Of a stretch of 42,830 nucleotides of DNA, positions 25,233-33,517 are shown piece by piece. The notes under the pieces are model-generated. The model saw only the letters and a list, made by a program, of their open reading frames with translations, searched no databases and had not been told where the DNA came from. Where the stretch lies: positions 1 to 42,830 of the forward strand of contig JAGVYH010000006.1 in the NCBI GenBank assembly GCA_018303325.1, written 5' to 3'. The position numbers and the translations under genes were made by a program. Each line of letters starts with the position of its first letter. The stretch's first letter is position 1. Source of the DNA: Candidatus Woesearchaeota archaeon (GTDB taxonomy: Archaea > Nanobdellota > Nanobdellia > Woesearchaeales > DSVV01).

Positions 25233-25356
25233 TCCCCGCAGGCGGACTCGAACCGCCAACCTTTCGGTATTGGCTGGGTACTTTTCATTCAAGCAAGTAA
25301 ATTGCAATTCAAAGCACCATCTACAGCCGAACGCTCTACCATTGAGCTATGCGAGG
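25233..25356 (-). tRNA. tRNA-Tyr(GTA) with a 52-nt intron
   Basis: Minus-strand exons form a cloverleaf with acceptor CCTCGCA/TGCGGGG. C1-G72 is the archaeal identity pair for tyrosine. Anticodon stem TTCGG/CCGAA and loop CTGTAG-A give anticodon GTA; T-arm loop is TTCGAGT. The intron (25269-25320) lies after position 37, as in canonical archaeal introns. A TATA-like AATATAAAAAC lies about 30-38 bp upstream of the 5' end. Confidence 0.93.
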
Positions 25357-25479
25357 GTATAATGTCTGTTTTCGAGGAGTGTTTTTATATTTTGTGGTAA
25401 TTTATGTATAATCTAGAAAAATATGGTTTTTTTACATCATAAAATAAACAGTAAAAAAGTAAAATCAAACCACAATCCC

Positions 25480-26988
25480 TCACTTCGCCGTAATCTTATT
25501 GGACAAAGTCCTTTTAACACTTTCTCCTTTGCCTTTGAATTTAACAACTGCCTGAGGCAGTGAAAACCCGCCAATAATCTTTAATTTTGACTGGATTGTA
25601 TAAGAGATTATTCTTTCCTCGAATGGCTCTAATGTAGGTATGTCCCACCTGATAATAGTGCCTTTGTGTTCGTGCTTTATTACTTTCGATGGATGCAGTG
25701 TGCCTACTGAAAACTCTGTGTCGAGCATGCCCATTTGGGGAATTCTGTCAACAAGTTTTACATCTTCAACTGATTTATTAGTTCTGTTTTTCAGATGGAG
25801 CAATATTTTAACATCAGATATGCCCTGATTATCAACATTCATTATCTTTGTTTCTTTTTTAATCACAATAGGGCTTCTGAATATATAATATAAAACTATT
25901 CCAATAATGATAAGGAGAATTATATAAATCAATGGCCTGTAATTTTTTGTTACTAAAACTGTCTTTGACTCTTGAGACTCTAATTCAATGTTCCAAGAGA
26001 AAGATCTTCCATTATCGTCTTTAACCAGCGCTGCTTTCGGCGATGTTTTCATAAAAGGAAGCATAAACAGGGAAGTTGGAACCTTGACTTCTTTTGTCTC
26101 TTTTACATTCCCATTATTTGTATAAGTATAACTTAATATCCATTTGAAGAAAGAGCTGGTTTCATCCTTCTTCTCAGGTATGTCTGTGTATTCAATAATC
26201 TCAATTTGTTTAGTCGCTGGTGTAAACTCAACATCGCCAACTTTTATCTTGACTGTGATTGTATCTTCTTTTGGTGGCTGTGTTGGATTGTAATTAACAG
26301 TAAACAACTCTGTTTTTTTCTCAAGCGAAGCAAGAGACACTATTCTGTCTATATTGTATAAATCGCTTCTTATTGTTATTAAAACATCTGAAAGAGCAAG
26401 AGGATTTTTATTATCCAGCAGAACCTTTAATGTAACTGGCTGCCTTGGATCAATCTTTTCAGGAATATCAAAATTAAATGCAACTGTTGGCTGGTATTTG
26501 GTAACAGGTGGCGTTGGATTTCTGTAAAATATCATAAATGATGCTTCTTTAGAAATGCCTGTTTTTTTCGAATTGAACATAACTTTGAAGTTTTGAAGGC
26601 CAAATCCCAATGCATCGCTGCTTGGGGTTATGGATAAAGGAAAAGTTATTGTTTTGCCGGCACCAACATTAACCCCTGAAAGATAAGACGCAGGATCAGT
26701 AGTAAAGCTCCATTTAGGTATTGCCCCAAAATTAAATTTAAATTCATCTTCCTGTGCTAAGGTGTTATTGATAGTTATCAAAAACTTTGCTGTTTGGGTG
26801 GGATAGATATCATTAACAACAGTGTCAATTTGAACATTAAATGTGTCAGCTGAAGTATCTGTATCTGTTAATGTGCCTGAATCACCTGTTTCTCCATATA
26901 CGGCGCTGACATTAACTATAGAAACAATAACTGGAGCAATAAACAGCCATGTGATTAACAGAAAAAAAAGAAACAACTTACTTTTCAT
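25480..26988 (-). CDS. Exported, membrane-anchored protein with Ig-like/DUF11-type repeats
   Basis: 502 residues from ATG 26988 (GAGGTG upstream; the track start at 27051 is less likely). A signal peptide (KSKLFLFFLLITWLFIAPVIVSIVNVSAVYG) is followed by beta-rich segments with the N-N-x-A/E-D-x-F style of archaeal COG1361/S-layer-related proteins. A membrane helix (PLIYIILLIIIGIVLYYIF) lies near residue 355, and a final DUF11-like domain (VEDVKLVDRIPQMG ... ERIISYTIQSKLKI) follows. Most of the N-terminal part should face outside. Role in envelope structure or adhesion is an inference from architecture alone. Confidence 0.75.
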   Translation of the reverse strand: MKSKLFLFFLLITWLFIAPVIVSIVNVSAVYGETGDSGTLTDTDTSADTFNVQIDTVVNDIYPTQTAKFLITINNTLAQEDEFKFNFGAIPKWSFTTDPASYLSGVNVGAGKTITFPLSITPSSDALGFGLQNFKVMFNSKKTGISKEASFMIFYRNPTPPVTKYQPTVAFNFDIPEKIDPRQPVTLKVLLDNKNPLALSDVLITIRSDLYNIDRIVSLASLEKKTELFTVNYNPTQPPKEDTITVKIKVGDVEFTPATKQIEIIEYTDIPEKKDETSSFFKWILSYTYTNNGNVKETKEVKVPTSLFMLPFMKTSPKAALVKDDNGRSFSWNIELESQESKTVLVTKNYRPLIYIILLIIIGIVLYYIFRSPIVIKKETKIMNVDNQGISDVKILLHLKNRTNKSVEDVKLVDRIPQMGMLDTEFSVGTLHPSKVIKHEHKGTIIRWDIPTLEPFEERIISYTIQSKLKIIGGFSLPQAVVKFKGKGESVKRTLSNKITAK

Positions 26989-27181
26989 AACCGACACCTC
27001 TCCCTTTTTTAATAGACAAAATTTTTCATACACACACTTTAAGACGTACACATCATTTTTAATTACCAGCGAATAATCCTTTTTTGCATATTATATCAAA
27101 TTTATTATTATATGAACAATCCATGTGTTTACTTATATATATAATTTTCTTTTTATGTAAATTGCCGCAAATTTTCGTTAA

Positions 27182-27193
27182 CTTTTTAAATAC
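27182..27193 (+). promoter_or_regulatory. TATA box of the L15e gene
   Basis: CTTTTTAAATAC fits the archaeal BRE/TATA pattern. Start of transcription would be about 27213, giving a leader of some 70 nt, unlike the leaderless genes in this window. The leader ends in GGAAGTGAAAACATG. Confidence 0.55.
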
Positions 27194-27284
27194 ATCCTTT
27201 ATTCAATCCAGTTATAGAGATGTGGGTAGTCACTTGCCTGAATCTATAATCAAATAGAATAATTAAAACAACGGAAGTGAAAAC

Positions 27285-27884
27285 ATGTCAATGTACAAAT
27301 ATATTAGGCAAATTTGGAAAAAGCCAGAATCTTCTTTAGGAGATGTTTATAAACGTAGGATTTTCTTATGGAGAAGAGAACCAGCTACAATTAGACTGGA
27401 ATATCCTACAAGGCTTGACAGAGCAAGATCCCTTGGTTATAAAGCAAAGCCAGGTTTTATTATTGTAAGGCAGCGTTTACCAAGAGGAGGAAGAATGAGG
27501 GCAAAGCCAGCAGGTGGCAGAAGGCCTAAAACTTACACAAGAAGAAAAGACGTCAAGATAAATTATCAGGTTGTTGCTGAGCAAAGAGCAGCAAAGCATT
27601 ATGTTAACTGCGAAGTCTTAAACAGCTATTGGGTTGCTCAAGACGGTGAATACTATTGGTATGAGATCATTCTGGTTGACAAGAACCATCCTGTAATTAA
27701 AAGCGATCCTCATATTAATTGGATTTGTGAGCCGCAGAATAGGGCAAGAGTCTTTAGAGGATTAACATCTGCAGAAAAGAAGAGCAGAGGATTACGCCAT
27801 AAAGGTATTGGCGCAGAGAAATTAAGACCAAGCAAACATGCAGTATTCTGGAGAAAGAAAGAAAACAGAAAGAGAACTGTTTAA
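27285..27884 (+). CDS. rpl15e: 50S ribosomal protein L15e
   Basis: 199 residues, normal length. Clear family blocks: MYKYIRQIWKKP, RLEYPTRLDRARSLGYKAKPGFIIVRQRLPRGGR, YWVAQDGEYYWYEIILVD, and the basic tail GLRHKGIGAEKLRPSKHAVFWRKKENR. L15e is a large-subunit protein found in archaea and eukaryotes only, and is the best single evidence that this is archaeal DNA. It has its own promoter and a 55-bp gap to the next gene. Confidence 0.98.
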   Translation: MSMYKYIRQIWKKPESSLGDVYKRRIFLWRREPATIRLEYPTRLDRARSLGYKAKPGFIIVRQRLPRGGRMRAKPAGGRRPKTYTRRKDVKINYQVVAEQRAAKHYVNCEVLNSYWVAQDGEYYWYEIILVDKNHPVIKSDPHINWICEPQNRARVFRGLTSAEKKSRGLRHKGIGAEKLRPSKHAVFWRKKENRKRTV

Positions 27885-27939
27885 GTTTTTTGTTTTTCCT
27901 TTTTTTTATTTAATTTTAATATAATTTAACTGTGATAAC

Positions 27940-28338
27940 ATGATACAGCCTAATTGGGAAAATGTAGCAAAACATTTTTTGAGATCATTAACTTCTATGC
28001 ATCCTTATCTTCACCCTACACCAATTGACGTGATGATTGAATGGAGAAAGGGGATGTATATTGGCCACATACAAATAATTTTTCCAGATTATTCGCCAGA
28101 AATTGTTTCTTTAAGTAAGTCTACTAATCCTTTACATAATGGTTTAGTGGACGCAATAAGAAAATTAGATCATGAAAGGCTTAACTTAATGGCAGATGAA
28201 AAATTAGATTTAACAGGCCGAAATCATGTCTTACGAAGGTTGGAGAACATATTAACAAACCTAACACCAGAACAAACTAAATATATGATTGCTCATCCTC
28301 TTAATTATTATGAGGTTGGTGCAAACATAAAAAACTAA
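27940..28338 (+). CDS. Unknown conserved-looking protein downstream of L15e
   Basis: 132 residues, not recognised. No signal peptide or membrane helix; mixed alpha/beta with an aromatic/Pro-rich start (PNWENVAKHFLRSLTSMHPYLHPTPIDV), a central strand (MYIGHIQIIFPDY) and a helical C-terminal half (LRRLENILTNLTPEQTKYMIAHP). The 55-bp gap to L15e and GTGATAACATG before the start suggest the same transcript. Codon use looks like that of neighbouring genes. Confidence 0.7.
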   Translation: MIQPNWENVAKHFLRSLTSMHPYLHPTPIDVMIEWRKGMYIGHIQIIFPDYSPEIVSLSKSTNPLHNGLVDAIRKLDHERLNLMADEKLDLTGRNHVLRRLENILTNLTPEQTKYMIAHPLNYYEVGANIKN

Positions 28339-28417
28339 ATCGTGGGAGTGACCATATACAAAAAGGAACCCCAAACTACTGCAAGCATAGAATAAAAAAT
28401 ATAGATTACACTTTTTT

Positions 28418-28675
28418 CTACCAACTCAATTCATTTAAATCTTTATCTAAATTATCCAAGTCGTTATTATTAACATCCTGTTCTATTTCTTTTATGTCTT
28501 TTGTTGCATCAGATGTTTGCTGTGTTTCTGGCAGTTCTTTCACAAGTTGGGCATCAGGTATTGTTTCTATTGTTGGTGTAGTTTCTGGCTTAACTTTTGA
28601 TTTTGCACAGCCTGCTAATCCTATTAAGAAAATTGTAACTATTACAACAAAGATTAAAGTTAATAATTTTTTCAT
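28418..28675 (-). CDS. Small lipoprotein
   Basis: 85 residues. A Lys-led hydrophobic signal (KKLLTLIFVVIVTIFLIGLAGC) ends in a lipobox LAGC, then a Thr/Pro-rich linker and an acidic Asp/Asn tail (DIKEIEQDVNNNDLDNLDKDLNEL). It would be lipid-anchored on the outer face of the membrane. GAGGTGCGAACATG gives a good start. Function unknown. Confidence 0.72.
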   Translation of the reverse strand: MKKLLTLIFVVIVTIFLIGLAGCAKSKVKPETTPTIETIPDAQLVKELPETQQTSDATKDIKEIEQDVNNNDLDNLDKDLNELSW

Positions 28676-28840
28676 GTTCGCACCTCACGTTTTTATGATA
28701 TTCAATTATTAATGTCTATGATTACACTGAAAGACATTAATTCCATGGATATACTTAATCTCACAACATATATTTATAACTTTTGGATTAGAATTCTTGA
28801 AAATCTATATATATCACTAAATGTTTTTCACATTAAATAT

Positions 28841-28915
28841 GGACCAGTGGCCTAGCTTGGATAAGGCGACAGCCTCCTAAGTTGTAGATCGTGAGTTCGA
28901 ATCTCACCTGGTCCG
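28841..28915 (+). tRNA. tRNA-Arg(CCT)
   Basis: Full cloverleaf without intron: acceptor GGACCAG/CTGGTCC, anticodon stem ACAGC/GTTGT with one G-T, loop CTCCTAA (anticodon CCT), T-arm GTGAG/CTCAC with TTCGAAT, discriminator G. CTATATATATC about 35 bp upstream is the likely promoter. The last 20 bases plus the following T-run are duplicated 179 bp downstream. Confidence 0.94.
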
Positions 28916-29099
28916 TTTTTACACTATTATTATCATTATTATTTCTATTGTTATGAAAGTGGTATTGAACGCAGTGAAATACCACCGAAGGTATTTTCCG
29001 AGGTTAGTTTCAAATCGAAGATTTGTAACTTCCCAAAAACCGAAGGTTTTTGTGATTGGCTTGCCCAAAAGCTCTTCGAATTTCACCTGGTCCGTTTTT
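28896..29099 (+). mobile_element. Hairpin insert at the tRNA-Arg 3' end, bounded by a 25-bp direct repeat
   Basis: TTCGAATCTCACCTGGTCCG plus TTTTT (28896-28920) recurs at 29075-29099 with one C/T change, as left and right boundaries of a tRNA-targeted insertion would. Between them are hairpins: GTGGTATT/AATACCAC with loop GAACGCAGTGA (28959-28985), CAAATC/GATTTG, and CAAAAACC/GGTTTTTG with GAA loop. No ORF of an integrase is visible. A matching arrangement exists at tRNA-Ser. Confidence 0.65.
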
Positions 29100-29117
29100 G
29101 TTTTTTTGTGTTTTTTC

Positions 29118-29255
29118 GTTCCAAGGCGAAGCCACCCGTTTCATTAATTTATTTATTGGTTTGTTTTTACGAATTTTATTTTCTGAGAAAACTCTTCGAA
29201 AAAACTTAAACTTTTCATAGGACGGGGGACTGCGTCCCACATACGTGTTGGGAAC
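29118..29255 (+). repeat. Complete dispersed GGCGAAGCC/GGACTGCGTCC element
   Basis: 138 bp from GTTCCAAGGCGAAGCCACCCG to GGGACTGCGTCCCACATACGTGTTGGGAAC; the outermost six bases, CGTTCC/GGAACG, are inverted. The AT-rich centre contains CTTAAAC as in the copy at 41515. No reading frame is conserved across copies. Confidence 0.7.
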
Positions 29256-29301
29256 GAAAAAAAGAGGTTAAGAAACAGGATCTCATCTAACTTAACCCGT
29301 C

Positions 29302-29418
29302 TCATTCTTTTTGCTCTCTCAGACAAACAGGGCAGTAACATCTATCTTGATAAACATAATCTCTTACTTTTGTTATTGCTTTGAATTTACAATATTTGCA
29401 GGTCATTTTATTGCACAT
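29302..29418 (-). CDS. Zinc-ribbon microprotein (38 aa)
   Basis: Too short for the ORF track. On the minus strand ATG 29418 opens MCNKMTCKYCKFKAITKVRDYVYQ and continues with DRCYCPVCLREQKE, then TGA. CKYC and CYCPVC give a C-x2-C ... C-x-C-x2-C arrangement able to bind one Zn2+. GGAAG lies 5 bases before the ATG. The next 170 bp upstream hold only a promoter for the divergent glycosidase-like gene. Function unknown; a nucleic-acid-binding role is typical of such ribbons but not shown. Confidence 0.5.
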   Translation of the reverse strand: MCNKMTCKYCKFKAITKVRDYVYQDRCYCPVCLREQKE

Positions 29419-29552
29419 AATTCTTCCTTAACATTTATTAAAAAATTACTCTGTGCTTACAGGTAATATATAAAATGCATTAAATAGTATATTAATCTCT
29501 GCTGTCTGTAATGCTACGACAGAATTTGAACAAGTTATTTACCAAAGGTTAA

Positions 29553-29562
29553 CTTTAAATAG
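29553..29562 (+). promoter_or_regulatory. TATA box of the surface-glycan operon
   Basis: CTTTAAATAG is centred 28 bp before ATG 29586, predicting a leaderless mRNA for the gene cluster 29586-33517. Confidence 0.55.
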
Positions 29563-29585
29563 ATATCCCGCATAAAACAACTGAA

Positions 29586-30725
29586 ATGATACAAGAAGCA
29601 TTTTTCATGTTCAAACGCAGAATAAAAGGCATTAAAGCCGTTAAAACCTATTCAGGCAATGAAAAGGAAATCTGTTCTCAAATTATAAAGAACTGCTTTA
29701 ATGGTGAATTCTTTCAAGCCAGCGCAGGTAATTTCGCATGTTTTTATATCAGAGATTTCGGCATTTGCATTAAATCACTGCTGGCACTCGGATATAAAAA
29801 GGAAGTAGAATCCACACTTTCATTTGCGCTAAAAACTTATGCAGAACAAGATAAGATTACAACAACAATAACAAAAGACGGCAAATGCGCAGATTATTTC
29901 AACATTGCTCCGGACAGTTTGGCTTTTTTGCTCTATTCATTAAAGATTGCAAGGGATAAAAAGATTGCAAAAACAAAAGCACTTGTTCTTGAATACAAAA
30001 CTTTTTTAGAGAAAGAAATCAGAAGATATTTCGAAACCATTGTCGACAAAAACACAGGGCTTGCCAGAAAAGGATATTTCTCGTCAATAAAAGATCATGC
30101 AGTAAGGAATTCAAGCTGTTATGACAATTGTATGCTGGCGATGATAAGCAGGGAAGCAGATGTTTTAGAGCTGGAAAATCCATTTAAGAAGTTTAATTAT
30201 CCTGCATTAATAAAAACCCATTTCTGGAATGAGGAAAAAGGATATTTTAAAGACGACCTTGATAATGATATTCCAACAGGAGACGCAAATGTATTTCCTT
30301 ATTGGTGCGGCATATTTGATGATAAAAATATGATTAAAAGTTCAATAAAAGCAATTCAGGAAAACAAACTAGACCATCCATTTCCTTTAAAATACTCTTC
30401 AAATACAAATTATGGGAAATTTCTATTCTTGCCTTCTCTATTTGCAAGGAATTATGAGGAAAACACAATTTGGATGCATCTTGGCCTGTGTTATTTGGAT
30501 GTTATTGCAATGACTGATAGAAAACTATTTAAGACATATCTTAATCAATGCCTTAATAAGTACAAAGAATTAATAAAGACTTATAATAATTTCCTAGAAG
30601 TATATAATGCAGATGGCACAGTATACAAAACACCTTTTTATTTATGCGATGATTCGATGTTGTGGTGCAGCAAGTATTTGGAGTTATCCCTTTCAATCAA
30701 ACAAGTTAATAAAAATATAAAATAA
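29586..30725 (+). CDS. Six-hairpin (alpha/alpha)6 glycosidase-like protein
   Basis: 379 residues with repeated helix pairs typical of six-hairpin glycosidases (GH15/GH37/debranching types): FACFYIRDFGICIKSLLALG near residue 50 (R-D-F block), CADYFNIAPDSLAFLLYSL, SSCYDNCMLAMISREA, DANVFPYWCGIFDD, ENTIWMHLGLCYLDVI. Acidic residues in RDFG and DDSMLWCSKYLE could be catalytic, but the exact family is unclear. It probably acts on sugars of the cell surface, since it leads a cluster with glycosyltransferases. No signal peptide, so it should be cytoplasmic. 18 bp separate it from the next gene. Confidence 0.7.
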   Translation: MIQEAFFMFKRRIKGIKAVKTYSGNEKEICSQIIKNCFNGEFFQASAGNFACFYIRDFGICIKSLLALGYKKEVESTLSFALKTYAEQDKITTTITKDGKCADYFNIAPDSLAFLLYSLKIARDKKIAKTKALVLEYKTFLEKEIRRYFETIVDKNTGLARKGYFSSIKDHAVRNSSCYDNCMLAMISREADVLELENPFKKFNYPALIKTHFWNEEKGYFKDDLDNDIPTGDANVFPYWCGIFDDKNMIKSSIKAIQENKLDHPFPLKYSSNTNYGKFLFLPSLFARNYEENTIWMHLGLCYLDVIAMTDRKLFKTYLNQCLNKYKELIKTYNNFLEVYNADGTVYKTPFYLCDDSMLWCSKYLELSLSIKQVNKNIK

Positions 30726-30743
30726 ACTCACAACAAACTAAAA

Positions 30744-31664
30744 ATGAAAACAAAAATAAACATAATTGAAGAGAAATATTTTACAACATCGCAGGGATAT
30801 AAATTATTCTATAAATTATTTAGGGGGACAACAAATAAATCTAAACTTACAAATAAGCTTGAACTTCCAAATAAATTTAAAACCAACAAAAAACCATTTA
30901 TAGTTTTTCAGCATGGGTTGACAGGAAACCATACTGTATGGAACGGTCATATGAATTATATGTTCGAGCATGGTTATCCTTTTATTATAATAGACCTTCT
31001 TGGGCATGGTAATTCACAAAAAGCAATAGGCAGGAAATGTTACACAATAGAAAGTCAAGGGGATTATATCTGGCAGATTTTAAAGCACGAAAATATTAAG
31101 GATTACATTTTTGTTGGACAATGTTTAGGTGCTATGATATGTTTGAATAATGAAATTGCTGGAAAGACAGATTCAAAAGCAATAGTCTTAATAGGCACGC
31201 CGTTAAGAAAAATGGTTTCTATATTTATTCATCCTTGGGCAGAGCCGTTTAGGTCAATCTTAAAATTATTTTTTGTTTATTTCTTTGGTGTTTTAGGCAT
31301 GATTTTCAGCAGAAGAAAATACCCTCTAATTCATTATTATAATCATCATAAAGCAGGACGAATTAAAGTGTTTTTGTTAGATATGATTGGAACACCAAAA
31401 GTAGCGTATGGCTGGACAATTGAAAGTATGCTGAACATCAACTTAATACCCTATCTCAATAAAATTAAAAAACCAGTTTTATTGGTTTATGGCGAGCACG
31501 ATATGGAACAACTGAATGATTCATACGAGCAGCTAACCCGCAATCTTAATGTAAAAAGAGATGTAATTTTAACAGGTGTTGACCATCTTGTCACTTTAAG
31601 AGCGCCAATTCAGTTAAGCAAAGAAATAATCAAATTTATTAATGAAATCAAATACAATAATTAA
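30744..31664 (+). CDS. Alpha/beta hydrolase with cysteine at the nucleophile elbow
   Basis: 306 residues of the alpha/beta-hydrolase fold: FIVFQHGLTGNHTVWNGHM (oxyanion HG), IDLLGHGNSQ, nucleophile elbow VGQCLGAMIC near residue 130, acid in VYGEHD near 248, histidine in GVDHLV near 276. The elbow GxSxG has Cys in place of Ser (GQCLG), as in dienelactone hydrolases; it may favour thioester or lactone chemistry. A hydrophobic stretch (ILKLFFVYFFGVLGMIF) in the lid may bind lipid or membrane. It is spaced 18-20 bp from its neighbours, so clearly part of the operon. Substrate unknown. Confidence 0.82.
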   Translation: MKTKINIIEEKYFTTSQGYKLFYKLFRGTTNKSKLTNKLELPNKFKTNKKPFIVFQHGLTGNHTVWNGHMNYMFEHGYPFIIIDLLGHGNSQKAIGRKCYTIESQGDYIWQILKHENIKDYIFVGQCLGAMICLNNEIAGKTDSKAIVLIGTPLRKMVSIFIHPWAEPFRSILKLFFVYFFGVLGMIFSRRKYPLIHYYNHHKAGRIKVFLLDMIGTPKVAYGWTIESMLNINLIPYLNKIKKPVLLVYGEHDMEQLNDSYEQLTRNLNVKRDVILTGVDHLVTLRAPIQLSKEIIKFINEIKYNN

Positions 31665-31684
31665 CAAATACAATCTCAAATAAA

Positions 31685-32404
31685 ATGTTATCTATAATTA
31701 TTCCGACATTGAATGAGGAAAAGTACATAAACAAGCTTCTTAATACTTTAAAAAACCAATTTTACACAAATTTTGAGGTTATTATTGTTGACTGTGGCTC
31801 AACAGACGCAACTGAAATGGTTGTGAACAAATTCAAGCACCGCTTTAAACGGTTGGATTTTATAAGAACAACTGAAAAAAATGCATCAAAACAGAGAAAT
31901 ACCGGCGCAAGAGTTGCTGTTGGTGATATCTTGGTATTTCTCGACGCAGATATGATTCTTTATGACCAGCATTTCCTCTCAAATATAGTCAAGATTTTCA
32001 AGGCTCAGGATTATTTTGGCGCTCTTGTAACTTATATTATGATAGACCCAAAAGAAGCAACTGTATTCGATAATCTGTTTTTTGCAGTGAATAATTTCTG
32101 GTTAAAAATACTGTCAGCAATTGGCATACATATTTCCAGAGGCGGCTGCATGGTTGTGAAAAAGCAGATATTTGACAAGGTTAAAGGATTTAATGAGCAG
32201 ATGTTTGTTGCCGAAGACATAGATTTATTTAGAAGACTTTCCAAAGCTGCGAAAATCAAAGATACTGATTTGGTTGCGCATGAATCTGCGCGAAGATACC
32301 GTCAAGTGGGCTATTTTAAATTATGGTGGCAGTGGACAATAAATGGAATCTGGTGCTTTTTGTTCAAAAAGTCATTGATTAAGGAATGGAAGCCTGTGCG
32401 ATAA
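31685..32404 (+). CDS. Family 2 glycosyltransferase
   Basis: 239 residues. The GT-A start LSIIIPTLNEEKYINKLLNTLKNQ, then VIIVDCGSTDAT, RNTGARVAVGDILVFLDADM (DxD metal/nucleotide-sugar site) and GCMVVKKQIFDKVKGFNEQMFVAEDIDLFRRL (acceptor-side ED block) are all in order. No membrane helices except a weak C-terminal hydrophobic/aromatic segment (LWWQWTINGIWCFLF). It transfers a sugar from a nucleotide- or dolichol-linked donor to a glycan or lipid. Co-transcribed with the hydrolase. Confidence 0.9.
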   Translation: MLSIIIPTLNEEKYINKLLNTLKNQFYTNFEVIIVDCGSTDATEMVVNKFKHRFKRLDFIRTTEKNASKQRNTGARVAVGDILVFLDADMILYDQHFLSNIVKIFKAQDYFGALVTYIMIDPKEATVFDNLFFAVNNFWLKILSAIGIHISRGGCMVVKKQIFDKVKGFNEQMFVAEDIDLFRRLSKAAKIKDTDLVAHESARRYRQVGYFKLWWQWTINGIWCFLFKKSLIKEWKPVR

Positions 32405-32483
32405 TCTTAATAATCCACCATTTATTAAATTATTATTCAACAAAATAAACCTTCAACAAAATAAAAATTCAGCAAACTTAACA

Positions 32484-33517
32484 ATGGCAAAAATATTATA
32501 CGCGCTTTCTGGCGAAGGATTCGGGCATGCTACACGAAGCAGTATTATAATCAAAAGATTATCGCAAATTAAGAAAACGTCTCAAATTCACAAAATCAAG
32601 ATTGTTTGCGGAGGGAAAGCGTATTTTTATCTTTCAAAGCACTTTAACGACGTGGAAAAAATACAATCCTTACATATTAAATATTTTAATAATAAAGTAA
32701 GCGGTATCGGCACGTTTTTTGTGAATTTGGTTACATTGCCGCAACAAATATTTTCTTATATCAAAATAAAAAGGCTGATTAAAGAGTTTAAGCCTGATGT
32801 TATCATAAATGATTTCGAGCATTTGACTTCTAATGTTGCATTTTTTAACAACATACCACTTATATCAATAGGAAACCATAATGTGATATCAAATTCACAG
32901 ATTAGTATTCCTTTAAAATATTTATGGGAATCTATTAAATCAAAGCTGGTGATAACTTTTGTAATACCTTCTTCTAATTATTATTTTATAACTACTTTTT
33001 TAAGCCAAAATATAACGGCTACATCTTTGTTTATCAAACCTCAAAAACAAATAATCATCTTATAACCCTTTTAAAAACATTTGATAAACAGTTTATCGTC
33101 TATGGATTTAATATTGACAAAACAGATGGCAATATTTTGTTTAAATCATTTAAGGAAAAAGAGTTTTATAAAGATCTGGCAAACTGCAGTGCAGTTATAA
33201 TCAACGGCGGTTTTTCTTTGATGTCAGAGGCGATTTATTTAAAAAAGCCGGTATATTCTGAACCTGTTAAGGAGCAGTTTGAGCAAATCTTAAATGCAAT
33301 CTATCTGCAAAAGTTAGGTTATGGTCTGTTTGCAGAGACCTCCTGTAAAGAAAGCCTATTAACCTTCTTTTCAAAACTTGATGAATACAAAAAGAATTTG
33401 AATAAACTAAACACAAAGAAATTAGATGATGATTTTGACAAAGCAATTGTAAATATTAATGAGAAGATATTATCTCTTGCCAATACTAAAACTTCGTCCA
33501 ACACCAAAATGAAATAA
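32484..33517 (+). CDS. MJ1255-like glycosyltransferase encoded in two frames joined at a -1 slippery site
   Basis: Track ORFs 32484-33065 and 33137-33517 are one gene. The first carries the GT-B N-domain (ILYALSGEGFGHATRSSIIIKRL, FKPDVIINDFEHLTSNVAFFNNIPLISIGNHN), the second the donor-binding half (FYKDLANCSAVIINGGFSLMSEAIYLKKPVYSEPVKEQFEQ). Frame -1 is open back to 32996 and reads FKPKYNGYIFVYQTSKTNNHL, giving continuous homology. The switch falls exactly on T TTT TTA (32996-33002), in frame, followed by a small AGCC/GGCT stem. Either programmed -1 frameshifting or a one-T loss in the run (mutation or sequencing error) explains it. The joined product would be about 344 residues, normal for the family. 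Confidence 0.72.

Noticed and set aside
29010-29240. 76-aa minus-strand ORF
   Set aside because: Spans the tRNA-Arg insert and the dispersed GGCGAAGCC element; not conserved between copies.
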